Shown: positions 41,232-52,100 of the stretch, piece by piece | Layout: the number at the start of each line of letters is the position of its first letter | Numbering within the stretch: position 1 is the first letter of the stretch | NCBI RefSeq assembly: GCF_037265215.1 | Contig: NZ_CP147737.1 | Span: 1,644,001 to 1,708,000 of the forward strand | Reading direction: 5' to 3' | DNA length: 64,000 nucleotides | From: Xenorhabdus griffiniae | Lineage (GTDB): Bacteria > Pseudomonadota > Gammaproteobacteria > Enterobacterales > Enterobacteriaceae | Made by a program: the position numbers and the translations under genes | The notes under the pieces: generated by a model | The model's input: only the letters and a program-made list of their open reading frames with translations | Told to the model about the DNA's origin: nothing | Database searches by the model: none

Positions 41232-42964
41232 TGCGGCTCCTTATCGTAGTTCAACACGAGATCGATAAAAGCATCTTCCATGGAAGGGTTAGGGAAGTTA
41301 TCCGTAGCGACCAGTTGTTTCAGTTCATCGGGTGTTCCGGCTGCGATCAATTTGCCTCGAAATACCAGCCCGATACGATCACAATACTCTGCTTCTTCCA
41401 TAAAGTGAGTTGTGACCATCACAGTTACCCCTTTATCCACCATGCCATTGATATGTAGCCAAAATTCTCGGCGGGTTAATGGATCAACGCCCGAAGTGGG
41501 TTCATCCAAAAACAGAATATCAGGTTCGTGCATCAATGCGCAGGAAAGGGCAAGTCGTTGCTTAAATCCGAGCGGCAGGCTATCCGTCTTTTGGTGTAAG
41601 ATTGGCCCAAGATTGAAAGCACGGATCATGTCAGACATCTTTTCTTGTTGATGACGACCTTTCAGGCCGTAAACACCAGAGAAAAATTTAAGGTTTTGTC
41701 CAACGGTCAGGTTGCCATAAAGTGAGAATTTTTGCGCCATATAACCAAGGCGTTGACGGGCTTTGCCTGAACTGGTTTTTAAATCCATATCCAGAACCAA
41801 GGCTTTGCCTGAAGTGGGGATCATCAAACCACACATCATTTTGAAGGTAGTTGATTTTCCGGCGCCATTTGGCCCTAATAGGCCGAATATTTCCCCTCGT
41901 TTCACCTGAAAATCGACATGGTCAGTCGCCGCAAAATCGCCAAATTTTTTAGTCAGACTACGAGCTTCTATCACGGTTTCGGTTGGGTTTGGTGGGATTT
42001 GAGGCATTATCTCCGCTAATTCGGAGCGATGGGACGGGCCGCCACCTAATAAATCGATAAATGCGTCTTCGAAACGGGGTTCGGCTTCGATGAGATTGGT
42101 TTCATGTCCCCCTATTTGTTGGAGTAAGGCGTTCTTATCTGCCTCTTCTTTTAAGATCAGGCGAACATATTTTCCTTGAATCACACCATCAGTCACTTGC
42201 GGCAAGGTGAGGGCATGTTGCAACATTTTGCGCCGTGCATCCTGTTTGACATCAAGCAAAAAAGATCGGCCCGCAATATTGCGGGTTAAATCTTGTGGCT
42301 GGCCGCGATAGAGCAGCTCACCTCGGTTCATCAACAAAACATCACGACATAACTCGGCTTCATCCAGATAAGAGGTGCTCCATAAGATCAACATACCGTC
42401 AGAAGCGAGCTCATGAACCATTTGCCATAATTCACGACGGGCAATGGGATCAACGCCCACACCAGGCTCATCCAGTAGCAAGACCTTCGGGCTACCTAGT
42501 AATGTACAAGCCAGCCCCAGTTTTTGTTTCATGCCACCGGACAATTTTCCGGCTAACCGTCCGGTAAAACGGGTTAAGTCTGTGAAAGTAAGTAATTTCT
42601 GAAAGGTGGCTTTGCGCTCTTCACCAAGAACACCGCGCAGATCGGCATATAAAGTGAGATTTTCCATTACGGTTAAATCTTCATACAAGCCAAATTTCTG
42701 CGGCATGTAACCGAGCTCAGAACGGACTTGAACACTGTCCTTGATGGGATCAAGCCCCATGATTTCAATATTGCCGCTATCAGGCTTCAATAATCCGGCC
42801 AACATTCTTATCAGCGTGGTTTTTCCGGCACCATCTGGACCGACAAGTCCCGTCACTGATCCGCCCTGAATTTCTGCTTGCAGATGAGATACAGCAGGAA
42901 CCTCTAATCCTGGAAAAGTTTTCTCCACGCCGTTCAGTTTTATCGTATAAGCTGAACTGGTCAT
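41228..42964 (-). CDS. ybhF: ABC exporter ATP-binding protein YbhF, two ATPase domains
   Basis: A 578-residue protein with two ABC domains in one chain. The first has Walker [10 protein letters not shown] and signature [10 protein letters not shown] with [12 protein letters not shown]; the second has [20 protein letters not shown] in place of the canonical LSGGQ and [13 protein letters not shown]. It energises the YbhSR permease pair. ATG at 42964 lies nine bases after ybhG. The second signature is weak as in the E. coli protein. Confidence 0.95.
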   Translation of the reverse strand: MTSSAYTIKLNGVEKTFPGLEVPAVSHLQAEIQGGSVTGLVGPDGAGKTTLIRMLAGLLKPDSGNIEIMGLDPIKDSVQVRSELGYMPQKFGLYEDLTVMENLTLYADLRGVLGEERKATFQKLLTFTDLTRFTGRLAGKLSGGMKQKLGLACTLLGSPKVLLLDEPGVGVDPIARRELWQMVHELASDGMLILWSTSYLDEAELCRDVLLMNRGELLYRGQPQDLTRNIAGRSFLLDVKQDARRKMLQHALTLPQVTDGVIQGKYVRLILKEEADKNALLQQIGGHETNLIEAEPRFEDAFIDLLGGGPSHRSELAEIMPQIPPNPTETVIEARSLTKKFGDFAATDHVDFQVKRGEIFGLLGPNGAGKSTTFKMMCGLMIPTSGKALVLDMDLKTSSGKARQRLGYMAQKFSLYGNLTVGQNLKFFSGVYGLKGRHQQEKMSDMIRAFNLGPILHQKTDSLPLGFKQRLALSCALMHEPDILFLDEPTSGVDPLTRREFWLHINGMVDKGVTVMVTTHFMEEAEYCDRIGLVFRGKLIAAGTPDELKQLVATDNFPNPSMEDAFIDLVLNYDKEPQ

Positions 42965-42972
42965 GTTATCGC

Positions 42973-43965
42973 CTACTTATTTGTTTCAGTAAAACGCAAA
43001 GTAACAGGCATTCCTTGTTTCAGTCCTTCATCGGGATCAAGGACAATAATGCGCAGGCGATAGACCAAGTCTGTTCTTAAGTCAGGGGTTTCGACATTTT
43101 TTGGGGTGAATTCGGCAGTTGGAGAAACGAAACCGATTTTGCCATGATAAGGCTGGTTTTTCCGCCCATCGGTATAAATCAAGACCTCCCGTCCTGCGAT
43201 AGCCTGATTAAGATTAGGCTCATCAATATATGCCCTGATCCAAACAGGATTGGTCAATGACAGGGTAAAAACCGTGTTGCCAGCCGCCAGCATGGTGCCT
43301 GGCTCAATGGCTCTGGTCAGGATCATCCCTGCCGAGGGAGAAGTGAGTTGAGTATCTTTTAGATTAAGTTCAGCCTGTGCCACGGCTGCTTCTGCTTGAA
43401 TAAGTTGGGCTTTTGCCGCTGCAATTTCTTCTATACGATAACCAGTTTCGAACTGACGCAATTTATCTTTTGCTGCCTGGTAAGCGGCCAGTGCTTGATT
43501 GCGTCCGGTTCTGGCATTTTCCAGATCATTGGCTGAGATTGTTTTGCTCTGCCATAACCCTTGCTGGCGTTTCAGGAAACTATCGGCAAAATGGAATGCT
43601 GACTCTTTTTGCTTGACTTCAGCACGTACCTGGGCGATTTCTTCGCTGCGATAACCCGCTTCGGCTTTGGCAAGATTTGCTTTAGCAACATCACGAGCTG
43701 CTTTGGCTTGATTCAAGGCATTGATAAAGGGGGCATCATCAAGGCGGCCAATCATTTGGCCCACAGTAATGGCATCACCTTCATCCACCTGCAAATTAGC
43801 CAGCTTACCTGCAACCCGAAAACTGAGGTTAACAGTTCTGACATCAACATTGCCATACAGGGTGAGCTCCCTGCTATTTTGTTCCTGATAATAGTAGATA
43901 CCGACAATAGCACTGATAACAACAATGAGTGCCAATAGGGCAAGAGCAAACTTTTTACTGTTCAT
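42973..43965 (-). CDS. ybhG: HlyD-family membrane fusion protein YbhG
   Basis: A 330-residue periplasmic adaptor with an N-terminal helix (about 7-27), a lipoyl-type half ([22 protein letters not shown]), a long coiled coil (about 85-210), and a closing beta domain ([17 protein letters not shown]). It is the first gene of the ybhGFSR operon and connects the inner-membrane pump to an outer-membrane channel. Located next to the regulator cecR. Confidence 0.95.
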   Translation of the reverse strand: MNSKKFALALLALIVVISAIVGIYYYQEQNSRELTLYGNVDVRTVNLSFRVAGKLANLQVDEGDAITVGQMIGRLDDAPFINALNQAKAARDVAKANLAKAEAGYRSEEIAQVRAEVKQKESAFHFADSFLKRQQGLWQSKTISANDLENARTGRNQALAAYQAAKDKLRQFETGYRIEEIAAAKAQLIQAEAAVAQAELNLKDTQLTSPSAGMILTRAIEPGTMLAAGNTVFTLSLTNPVWIRAYIDEPNLNQAIAGREVLIYTDGRKNQPYHGKIGFVSPTAEFTPKNVETPDLRTDLVYRLRIIVLDPDEGLKQGMPVTLRFTETNK

Positions 43966-44044
43966 ACTATCCCTTATGCCTTGTTCAATTTATACCCGTT
44001 ATCTTTCAAGTGGTGGCTTCGTTGGTTATGCCATTGCTTAAGCG

Positions 44045-44740
44045 CTATTGGGTATACCTTTTTGATTTTTCTCTTAACCCATCAAGTAACAAATTGATGT
44101 GCTGAGATAAAACCTGATTGATTAATTCGTATTCTTTGGTGCCAATATTGTCCCATCCGGTTTGGCGTAATAAGGCTTCCCTGGCCAGTCGGAAAGAGAG
44201 GATCTCACCCAATAGAGCATGGGTATGAATTTGGGTTGAAATTTGGCGTTCATCAGCGCCGATATAATTGGCGATGAGCTTATTCAACCGAGAATAAATT
44301 GGAGCCAGCCCCTGCTCATGCATAACGCTGTAAGCCTCTGTTGGCGTCAATTGTTCATGGGACATGATCCGGCTGATATTGATACTGCTTTTTTCGAAAA
44401 TCAGGCGGTTATAGCTAACCATTCCCTGATGAATAAATGCCAATATTGGGTTTTTGGGGTAGGGCTTCGCTGTTGTAGCAAAAAAATGATCAATGGCCTC
44501 AATAAGAGGGGCAAACTCTGATTTCAGTTTATCGGCAATATGTTGTACGACGGCGAGGTATAATCCCTCTTTGGAACCGAAATAGTATGCGATAGCTGCG
44601 ATATTTTGCTGAGCATGTTGGGCAATATTGCGGGTAGTCGCACCATCCAGACCTGATTTGCCAAAAATCTCTATCGCTGCTTCCAGAAGTTGTTGTTTGG
44701 CTTGTTCGCCGCGTAATGTCTGGGCCTTCTTTGCTGCCAT
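44045..44740 (-). CDS. cecR: TetR-family regulator CecR (YbiH)
   Basis: A 231-residue regulator. The DNA-binding domain is clear: EAAIEIFGKSGLDGATTRNI, then AQHAQQNIAAIAYYFGSKEGLY. In E. coli CecR controls ybhGFSR and rhlE. It lies between ybhG and the divergent rhlE, as in E. coli, and the intergenic region has palindromic TTAACTTTA/TAAAGTTAA sequences. Neighbouring ybhG begins 79 bases downstream, so the genes may form one operon. Confidence 0.93.
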   Translation of the reverse strand: MAAKKAQTLRGEQAKQQLLEAAIEIFGKSGLDGATTRNIAQHAQQNIAAIAYYFGSKEGLYLAVVQHIADKLKSEFAPLIEAIDHFFATTAKPYPKNPILAFIHQGMVSYNRLIFEKSSINISRIMSHEQLTPTEAYSVMHEQGLAPIYSRLNKLIANYIGADERQISTQIHTHALLGEILSFRLAREALLRQTGWDNIGTKEYELINQVLSQHINLLLDGLREKSKRYTQ

Positions 44741-44801
44741 GTCAAAATATTTCCTGTGATAAAGAGTTTTTGGGAATACTGAAAATATATCAATCGTATG
44801 A

Positions 44802-44838
44802 TTAACTTTAAAACTAAAGTAATTCGATGTAAAGTTAA
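44802..44838. promoter_or_regulatory. CecR operator candidate between cecR and rhlE
   Basis: TTAACTTTA (44802-44810) and TAAAGTTAA (44830-44838) are perfect inverted arms; a smaller palindrome ACTTTA-AAAC-TAAAGT overlaps the left arm. This is between divergent genes both known as CecR targets in E. coli. Confidence 0.6.
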
Positions 44839-44989
44839 CTCAAATTGTCTTTTTAATAGTCACCCATAAAAAATAATCGTCCAAAAGACATATCTGTTAT
44901 AATCACGCCCTATTTATATAGGCTGCATTGCAGTTTGTGTAGTCCTGAATTGATATCAGGCATGATGAAGTCTGGAGTATTTCTTATTT

Positions 44990-46324
44990 ATGAATTTTGA
45001 GTCACTCGGCTTGAAGGCTGATATTTTGCGTGCCGTTGAAGAACAAGGCTACGTGGAACCTACCCCTATTCAGCAGCAGGCCATTCCTGTTGTGTTATCC
45101 GGCAAAGATCTACTGGCCAGTGCCCAGACAGGCACAGGAAAAACAGCAGGATTTACTTTGCCTATTCTGCAACGCTTGAGTGAATCCCCGATTCAGGCAA
45201 AAGGCCGCCGTCCGGTCAGGGCGTTGGTTTTAACCCCAACCCGAGAACTGGCGGCTCAGGTGGGAGAAAATGTACGTAATTACAGCAAATATCTTAGATT
45301 ACGTTCGTTTGTTGTCTTTGGCGGAGTCAGCATTAATCCGCAGATGATGAAACTGCGTGGTGGTGTCGATATTCTGGTCGCAACGCCAGGCCGCTTGCTG
45401 GATTTGGAGCACCAAAATGCGGTCGATCTTTCACGCGTTGAGATTCTGGTTTTGGATGAAGCAGATCGCATGTTGGACATGGGTTTTATTCACGATATTC
45501 GTCGGGTGTTGAACAAACTGCCAGCAAAACGCCAAAACTTACTCTTTTCGGCGACATTCTCTGATGAAATTAAGAGCCTCGCCAATAAATTACTGAAAGA
45601 GCCAGTCAGCGTAGAAGTAGCACGGCGTAACTCGGCCTCTGAGCAAATTGATCAATCCATCCATTTTGTTGACAAAAAGCGCAAGGGTGAATTGCTCTCT
45701 TACATGATAGGTAGCCAGAACTGGCAACAGGTACTGATATTTACGCGTACTAAACATGGTGCAAACCGGCTGGCGGAACAATTAAATAAAGATGGTGTGA
45801 CTGCGGCTGCGATCCACGGTAACAAAAGTCAGGGAGCAAGAACCCGTGCACTGTCTGATTTCAAGACAGGGCAAATCCGTGCGTTGGTGGCAACGGATAT
45901 TGCTGCCCGTGGGCTGGATATTGATCAATTGCCTTATGTCGTCAACTACGAATTACCAAACGTTGCCGAAGATTATGTGCATCGAATTGGTCGTACTGGG
46001 CGCGCTGAGGCGACTGGACAGGCGATATCGCTGGTGTGTGTCGATGAACACAAGCTTCTGAAAGATATTGAGCGCCTATTGAAACGAGAAATTCCACGCA
46101 TTGCTATTTCGGGTTATGAGCCTGATCCTTCTATCAAAGCTGAACCTATCCAAAATGGACGTAATAGCCGTGGTAATAACTTTCATAGTAATAGCAGCTC
46201 GCGCGGTAATCATTCTCGCGGCAATAACCCTCATCGAAATGGCAAACAGGGTCATTCCAAACAAAATCGGGTAAATAAAGAACGCGCAACCAAAACCTCA
46301 CGTGCTTCGGTAGCGGGAGAGTAA
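44990..46324 (+). CDS. rhlE: ATP-dependent RNA helicase RhlE
   Basis: A 444-residue DEAD-box helicase involved in ribosome maturation and RNA turnover. Motif I is [11 protein letters not shown] (about 45-55), motif II is [13 protein letters not shown], motif III is SAT, and motif VI is HRIGRTGRA. The C-terminal tail of about 65 residues is rich in Asn, Arg, Gly and Ser, and replaces the usual basic tail. The start ATG follows GGAGTATTTCTTATTT. Confidence 0.95.
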   Translation: MNFESLGLKADILRAVEEQGYVEPTPIQQQAIPVVLSGKDLLASAQTGTGKTAGFTLPILQRLSESPIQAKGRRPVRALVLTPTRELAAQVGENVRNYSKYLRLRSFVVFGGVSINPQMMKLRGGVDILVATPGRLLDLEHQNAVDLSRVEILVLDEADRMLDMGFIHDIRRVLNKLPAKRQNLLFSATFSDEIKSLANKLLKEPVSVEVARRNSASEQIDQSIHFVDKKRKGELLSYMIGSQNWQQVLIFTRTKHGANRLAEQLNKDGVTAAAIHGNKSQGARTRALSDFKTGQIRALVATDIAARGLDIDQLPYVVNYELPNVAEDYVHRIGRTGRAEATGQAISLVCVDEHKLLKDIERLLKREIPRIAISGYEPDPSIKAEPIQNGRNSRGNNFHSNSSSRGNHSRGNNPHRNGKQGHSKQNRVNKERATKTSRASVAGE

Positions 46325-46328
46325 TTTA

Positions 46329-47312
46329 ATGCGCGTTTTGCTGGCTCCGATGGAAGGGGTTTTGGATTCTTTGGTTAGGGAACTGTTGAGTGAAATCAAT
46401 GACTATGACCTGTGCGTTACTGAATTCCTGCGTGTGGTTGACAGCTTACTGCCGGTAAAATCTTTTTACCGGCTGTGCCCTGAACTGCATCATCAGAGCC
46501 GTACCCCATCGGGAACTCCAGTCAGGCTCCAGCTTCTTGGGCAATATCCAGAATGGTTGGCAGAAAATGCGGCGAGGGCGGTTGAGTTAGGATCATGGGG
46601 TGTCGATTTAAACTGTGGCTGTCCGTCAAAGACGGTCAATGGCAGTGGTGGTGGCGCTAGCTTATTGAAAGATCCTGAACTCATTTATCAGGGAGCTAAA
46701 GCCATGCGTGAGGCGGTGCCCGCCCATTTGCCGGTAACAGTAAAAGTACGTCTGGGATGGGATTCTACTTCACATCAGTTTGAGATTGCGGATGCTGTTC
46801 AACAAGCGGGGGCAACCGAATTGGTTGTGCATGGACGAACCAAAGAAGAGGGTTATAGAGCGGAGCATATTAACTGGCAGGCGATAGGTGAAATTCGGCA
46901 TCGCCTTGTTATTCCTGTTATTGCCAACGGTGAAATTTGGGATTGGCAAAGCGCTCAGGCGTGTGTCAAAACGACAGGATGTGATGCCATGATGGTGGGC
47001 CGTGGTGCTCTGCATGTGCCAAATTTGAGTCGTGTTATTAAATATAACGAACCCAAAATGCCGTGGAGCGGCGTACTCAAATTACTGCAAAAATATACTT
47101 ATCTGGAAAAGCAAGGAGATACGGGGCTTTATCATGTTGCCCGTATCAAACAATGGTTGGGGTATTTACGCAAAGAGTATAATGAAGCGGGTGAGTTATT
47201 TATGCAAATCAGAGGATTAAAAACATCTGCTGAGATTGCCAAAGTTATTTCTTCTGCCGTAGATGAATGTCTACTGCGACATGCCATCCAAGAATCCTCC
47301 ATCTTCTGTTAG
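46329..47312 (+). CDS. dusC: tRNA-dihydrouridine(16) synthase DusC
   Basis: A 327-residue FMN enzyme that reduces uridine 16 in the tRNA D loop. The N-terminus [20 protein letters not shown], the catalytic Cys motif [17 protein letters not shown] and VKVRLGWDS are those of DusC. It starts four bases after rhlE, so it may share its transcript; in E. coli dusC is elsewhere, so the neighbourhood is specific to this group. C-terminal helical domain is complete. Confidence 0.94.
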   Translation: MRVLLAPMEGVLDSLVRELLSEINDYDLCVTEFLRVVDSLLPVKSFYRLCPELHHQSRTPSGTPVRLQLLGQYPEWLAENAARAVELGSWGVDLNCGCPSKTVNGSGGGASLLKDPELIYQGAKAMREAVPAHLPVTVKVRLGWDSTSHQFEIADAVQQAGATELVVHGRTKEEGYRAEHINWQAIGEIRHRLVIPVIANGEIWDWQSAQACVKTTGCDAMMVGRGALHVPNLSRVIKYNEPKMPWSGVLKLLQKYTYLEKQGDTGLYHVARIKQWLGYLRKEYNEAGELFMQIRGLKTSAEIAKVISSAVDECLLRHAIQESSIFC

Positions 47313-47609
47313 TCGCATTTATTCCCTCCCGTGATAGAGTGTTTCTCTATTTCTGGGGGAGAATGCATGTTTTTTATAATTTAAAACCTATCGGGTATAA
47401 GTAAAATACATCTCATTTTTTTATAAATAATAAATTATATCTATAAAATCTAATTCCATTAGAGGAGTTTTTCTTATATTGATGTCAGAATTATATGAAG
47501 GTAGACTAATTTTATGGTTGATTTTATACATAATAAATAAAATCATCTATGATTTGACTTTATTTTTATTTAAACAGATTTATATGTTTATTATTTATAA
47601 ATGGTTGTA

Positions 47610-47969
47610 ATGGTAAAAATATATTTATTGAATTAATAGTTTAGCGATCAGGTGATGCATATATAATTCAGGCATAAGAAAAATATTCTTTGCAATCACT
47701 GGAAAATCTGGATGATGGGGTTATATTTGTATTGTGAAGGTTATTGTTCGGGCATATTTATTACTTTCAAATGAAAATGTTGAAAAAACATAAAAATATT
47801 TACCTATTTTTTCATATACGGATTAAACTTCAAGTTGCAATTTACAACACGCTATGAAATCACACGCATCTTGAAGTTAGATTGGTATATAGAGTCATCA
47901 TCCAAGCATTAAGCTATTATAAAGTTAATACAACGTGTTTTATTGATAAGTTAAATAATAGTTTTCAAG
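47610..47969. repeat. Upstream copy of a direct repeat flanking the RHS module
   Basis: Shared blocks with 54484-54769 include AAATATATTTAT, ATGCAT, ATAATTCAG, CTTTGCAA, ACTGGAAAA, CTGGATG, GGGTTATATT, GGCATATT, TTGAAAAAA, ATATTTACC, TTTTTCATAT and ATAAGTTAAATAATA. Similarity is roughly three quarters by eye. This copy carries a type A insertion that the other lacks. Confidence 0.8.
47815..47889 (+). repeat. Type A inverted-repeat element, short copy 5 (inserted in the direct repeat)
   Basis: Starts TATACGGATTAAACTTCAAG and ends GAAGTTAGATTGGTATA, 75 bases without the central hairpin. The paralogous site at about 54688-54691 has only TATG where this copy has TATA, element, TATA, which suggests a short duplicated target. 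Confidence 0.88.
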
Positions 47970-48057
47970 TATTCATTTTTATATTTTTTTAATCATTCAT
48001 TATTTTAATGGAACTCACAAATTTATAAATAACTTTATTAAATTACAGGAAAAACAT

Positions 48058-49091
48058 ATGAACAATTTTAAAGATAACGATCAACTCTGGAATGGGGTAA
48101 CTGAGTTGAAGATACTACTACCACAGAGTAAAGGTAATGAAGCTTACATTTTTGCTAACGGAAAAAATAGAGTGGCTGTCGATGTTTATATTCAAGGAGC
48201 TGATTCTAAAAATAATCAGGTAGTAGTCCCAAGTGATATTCTTTTTCAACATACCTGGCTTATTGACTATAACACAGGGGAAAAACTGACTAGACAGGCA
48301 CAAAAGAAGAAGACAATTTTACATGGTCTTATACGGATGAAGCTAATGAATTTACTATGACACCAAACGTTTCATCTTTTACTGATGACGTTCATTATCA
48401 TGGTAATTTAAAGCTAAGCAGAGTGAGACTTTATATATACTGTTCACCTGCGGCAGTTAGGGAGATCAAAAAAATAGCTGTATTGGTCGAGGCGCCAGAT
48501 AAGAAAAATTACTCTTCAGGATATGGAAAACCCTTTGATGAATTTATTATGTTAACTGCGCACGAAGAAATATATTATAAACTTCCCCATCTAAAACAGG
48601 AACAAGGAGATTTTGCCAGTCAATACTCGATTCCGGGTCATGAGAATGCAAGTTGGGAACAAACTAATATATATGTAACACTTGAAATAAATGATATATA
48701 TGGAAAACGGAGGATTACAAAATTACAACAGTCTGGTGCTCTACTTAATGCTGTTCATCAGCTATATCATGACGACAACGGGTATAGATATTATTATGCC
48801 CATTTTCTTTGGTCCTTAGGAGAAAAGACGACGGTTTCCATAGGTAATACCGAGTGGTTTGAGCTGCCTATTACGTTTCCTATAGACATAGAAATTAGGC
48901 AAAAAGATGGTGCTCTTTGCTTTACGGTAATGGTAGTGGGTGATCCGACTTTTCCTAAGAAACAGGATGAATGGTATATAAAATTTTACATTGATATCTA
49001 TGACCAATATGGAAATAAAGGAACTTTTGCGATAGTGCCAAATAATGATAGTAACGCACAGAAAGAAGACATTCATTTTATTGAGATATAA
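48058..49091 (+). pseudogene. Hypothetical protein upstream of RHS, frameshifted
   Basis: Two frames make one protein of about 344 residues. The first (48058-48360) encodes MNNFKDNDQLWNGVTELKIL and AYIFANGKNRVAVDVYIQGA, then shifts at an A tract near 48301-48306; in the next frame the continuation EEDNFTWSYTDEANEFTM joins into the second frame (ATG at 48357), ending PNNDSNAQKEDIHFIEI at 49091. One extra A in CAAAAG would restore the frame. The protein has no signal peptide or helix and looks beta-rich; I do not recognise the family. It precedes the RHS gene by about 80 bases and may be its partner. If the shift is a sequencing error the gene is intact. Confidence 0.65.
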
Positions 49092-49173
49092 ATCGATATT
49101 TAAAGAAGGAGGATGAGTACATCCCTCTTTCAAACGATTTTTCATAAAATAATACAGAAAGAGAGGCGCCAAA

Positions 49174-52100
49174 ATGCAGAATGATTTTTTCTCTCAGGCC
49201 CACAACTTTCAAAGTGCGGCCATGGGCAGTGTTGATCCCCGCACCGGCCTGTATACGTATGCGATGTTGGTGGCTCGGTTAACTGGTAACCGACACCTTG
49301 GCCCCACCCAAACCTTTTCCCTGGCCTATAACCCGCTCAATACCGACAACCAGGGGTTCGGTATTGGCTTTTCCCTGGGGCTGACCCAGTATGACAGCCA
49401 GCAACGGTTATTAAGTCTCTCCACCGGCGAGCGTTATAAGGTGGATGAATATACGGACCAGGTTTACCTGAAACAGTATAAGCAGGACGTGGTACGGTTT
49501 GAAAAGGATGTCGCTCAGAATGTCTATCGGGTGATCCATAAATCAGGCACGGTGGAAGTGTTAACCGGGCCGGACAATGCCTATCCCCTCAAAGTACCGA
49601 CCCAAATATTTACCCCCCTGGGGCATTCTCTGACCCTGGACTGGAAAAGTGATGCCGGCCCTGACCTGTACCTGACGACCGTCACCGATAACACCGGGCA
49701 GGTGTTGTTAACCGTGCACTATGAGTACGGCAGTTATACCCGTTTTACGGTCTGGCCCGGCACGGCGGAAGCCTATGATATCCAGTTGCTGTTCGAGAAC
49801 GGTTATGTGAGCGCGGTGAAAAAAATGACGTCGGCCGGCCAAACATTGACCTGGGCATTGGGGTATGACATCGAGTGTCGGTTTTTGAATCAGGTGGATG
49901 CCCCGACGGGGTTGACGGAGCGGGTCAATTATCATCTTGATGGCCACCGCTTCCCCGAAGGCGCCCCCCTGTCTGCATTACCCTATGTCACCCAGCATAC
50001 CCAGTCGCCCGGCCACGGCCCGGATATTGTGCGCACCTATCAATATACCGCGGCCAATTTTCTGGGGTACGGAGCGAAGGGACACTGGTATGCGGATGAA
50101 GATTATCTCTACGGGGTCCTGAATGATTACCTGTATGGCTCAACCGAACAGTGGGACAATGGCACCACGCAGCGCCATATCACCCGCCGCTATAACCAGT
50201 ACCACCTGCTGGTGAGCGAGACGACAGTGCAGAACGGGCGCCAACGGGAGCATCAGACTGACTATTATGCGCAGGTGGGCAGGGCGTTTGACGACCAGCC
50301 GCCCCAGTTTCAGTTGCCGAAAACAGCCCGCATCAGCTTTAATGATACCCCTGACGTGGAGGTGATCCAGACGGCGTTTGATGAAGCGGGTAATCCGACC
50401 GTGCAAATTGCGCCGGATGGTACCCGCACGGACTGGGTGTATTATCCGGCTGAGGGGGAAGCCGGAGCCTGTCCCGCTTCACCGCATGGCTTCGTGCGTT
50501 TTGTCAAATCCAAAACCGTCACCCCCGGCAAGGCGTCACCGGCAGGTACCTATGAGGATGCGCCAATCCACCGGATGGTCTATCGCTATACGTCGTTACC
50601 GGCGCTTGCCGGAGCTCCCGCAGACTACGCTGTGGTCTGCACCTATCAGGGCGGGTATAGCGCCGGACAGTTACTGCATGAAAGTCAGTCTGGCTATATT
50701 AACGATGTCAATTCTCCCGATCATGGGCGCATTCAGCATATTGATGAAACGGTGTATGCCCTGTCCGGAGAGGAACAGGCGGCCGGTAAGACGTGGCACA
50801 GTCAGCAAACCTTCAGCTATACCCTGCAGGGGGAGGCATTGGTAAAAAGTGGCCAATGGACCGGGCATGACCAGCTGAAGCTCACGACCCAGCGTACCCA
50901 ATCACAGGTCAGCGGTAAATTATGGCATGAAGTGGATACCCAGGGCTGCACGGCCCACTATGACTATGATGATCTTGGGCGTATCTCAGCGCATACCCGT
51001 AATGCGAATACCCGCTATGCCCAAAGGGTACAGTATGCCTATGCCGTTGAAGAGGAAGGCGCGGTGACGACCACGAAAACCGATGTGTGGGGTAACCAGG
51101 TGCGCACCCGCTTTGATGGGCAGGGGCACGTCTATCAGCAGGAAATATTGGCAAAAGGACAGGAAGATCAGGGCTGGCGTTTAGTCTCAGAGATTGAGCG
51201 GGACAGCTGGGGGCGAGTTGTGGCCCAAACCCGGTATGATTGGTTACCGGTGGAAAATGCATCTGACCGTGCAGTGCCGGTTGCGGTCAGACAGCGGATG
51301 GAATATGACGACTGGGGGAACTTGCAGCGGATTATCCAGGCTACGGGCGAAAGCATTCAACACGATTATGATCCGGTAACCCGCACGGCGAAGGTGACCC
51401 GACAGGCGGAAGGGCTGTCTTTTAGTCAATGTACGGTGGAGTATGATACCCGTCACCAGCCGGTCACGGTCACCCTCTATGACAGCCAAGGCAACTTCCA
51501 TAGTCAACAGCAGCATTACTATGATGGTCTGGGACGGTTACGGGCCACGGTTGATCCTGAGGGACAGAAAACCGAGTACACCTATGATTTATGGGGACGG
51601 GTATTGACGGTAAGTCACAGTGACGGGACGGTGATCCAAAAATCCTATGCACCGTTCACAACAGGCAACCTGGTGGCGCAAATTGCGGTGAATGAAACGG
51701 TGCTGGGAACGCGTTGCTTTGACAGCCTGTATCGTCCCCTTACAACCACCTGTGGAGGGCGGACTTACCGTGCGTCTTACCAGGGAGAGACCCCTTATCC
51801 CAGCCAGATCACCGATCCGCGGGGCCAGACGGTAAATTATTGCTATGAACCGCGGTTAGGTAATGTGCCGACCCATGTGGATGCCGGTGACATCCAGAAG
51901 GACTTTGCTTTTGATTCTAGGACCGGTGTGCCGACCACCGCCAGCGCGGCACAGCAGGCCACCCGCAGTCTGGAATATACCGCTGCCGGCCGTTTGCAAC
52001 AGGAGACCTGCCGTTTTGATGATACGGGGGCAGGGGCTGCACGAAAAGCAAACTACACCTATTCCCCTGCCGGCCAGCTGACGGCTTACCAGGATGTTAC

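Larger units (their letters stand above)
47313..48057 (+). other. AT-rich upstream region of the RHS module
   Basis: 745 bases with no gene. After a short gap past dusC the sequence becomes very AT-rich. From about 47610 it is an imperfect copy of the region at 54484-54769 downstream of the RHS gene, and it contains a type A element at 47815-47889. A ribosome binding site (AGGAAAAA) precedes the next start. Confidence 0.6.

Noticed and set aside
48296..48312. Programmed -1 frameshifting in the gene before RHS.
   Set aside because: There is no standard slippery heptamer (only CAAAAG in phase) and no clear stimulatory stem, so a mutation or sequencing error is simpler.
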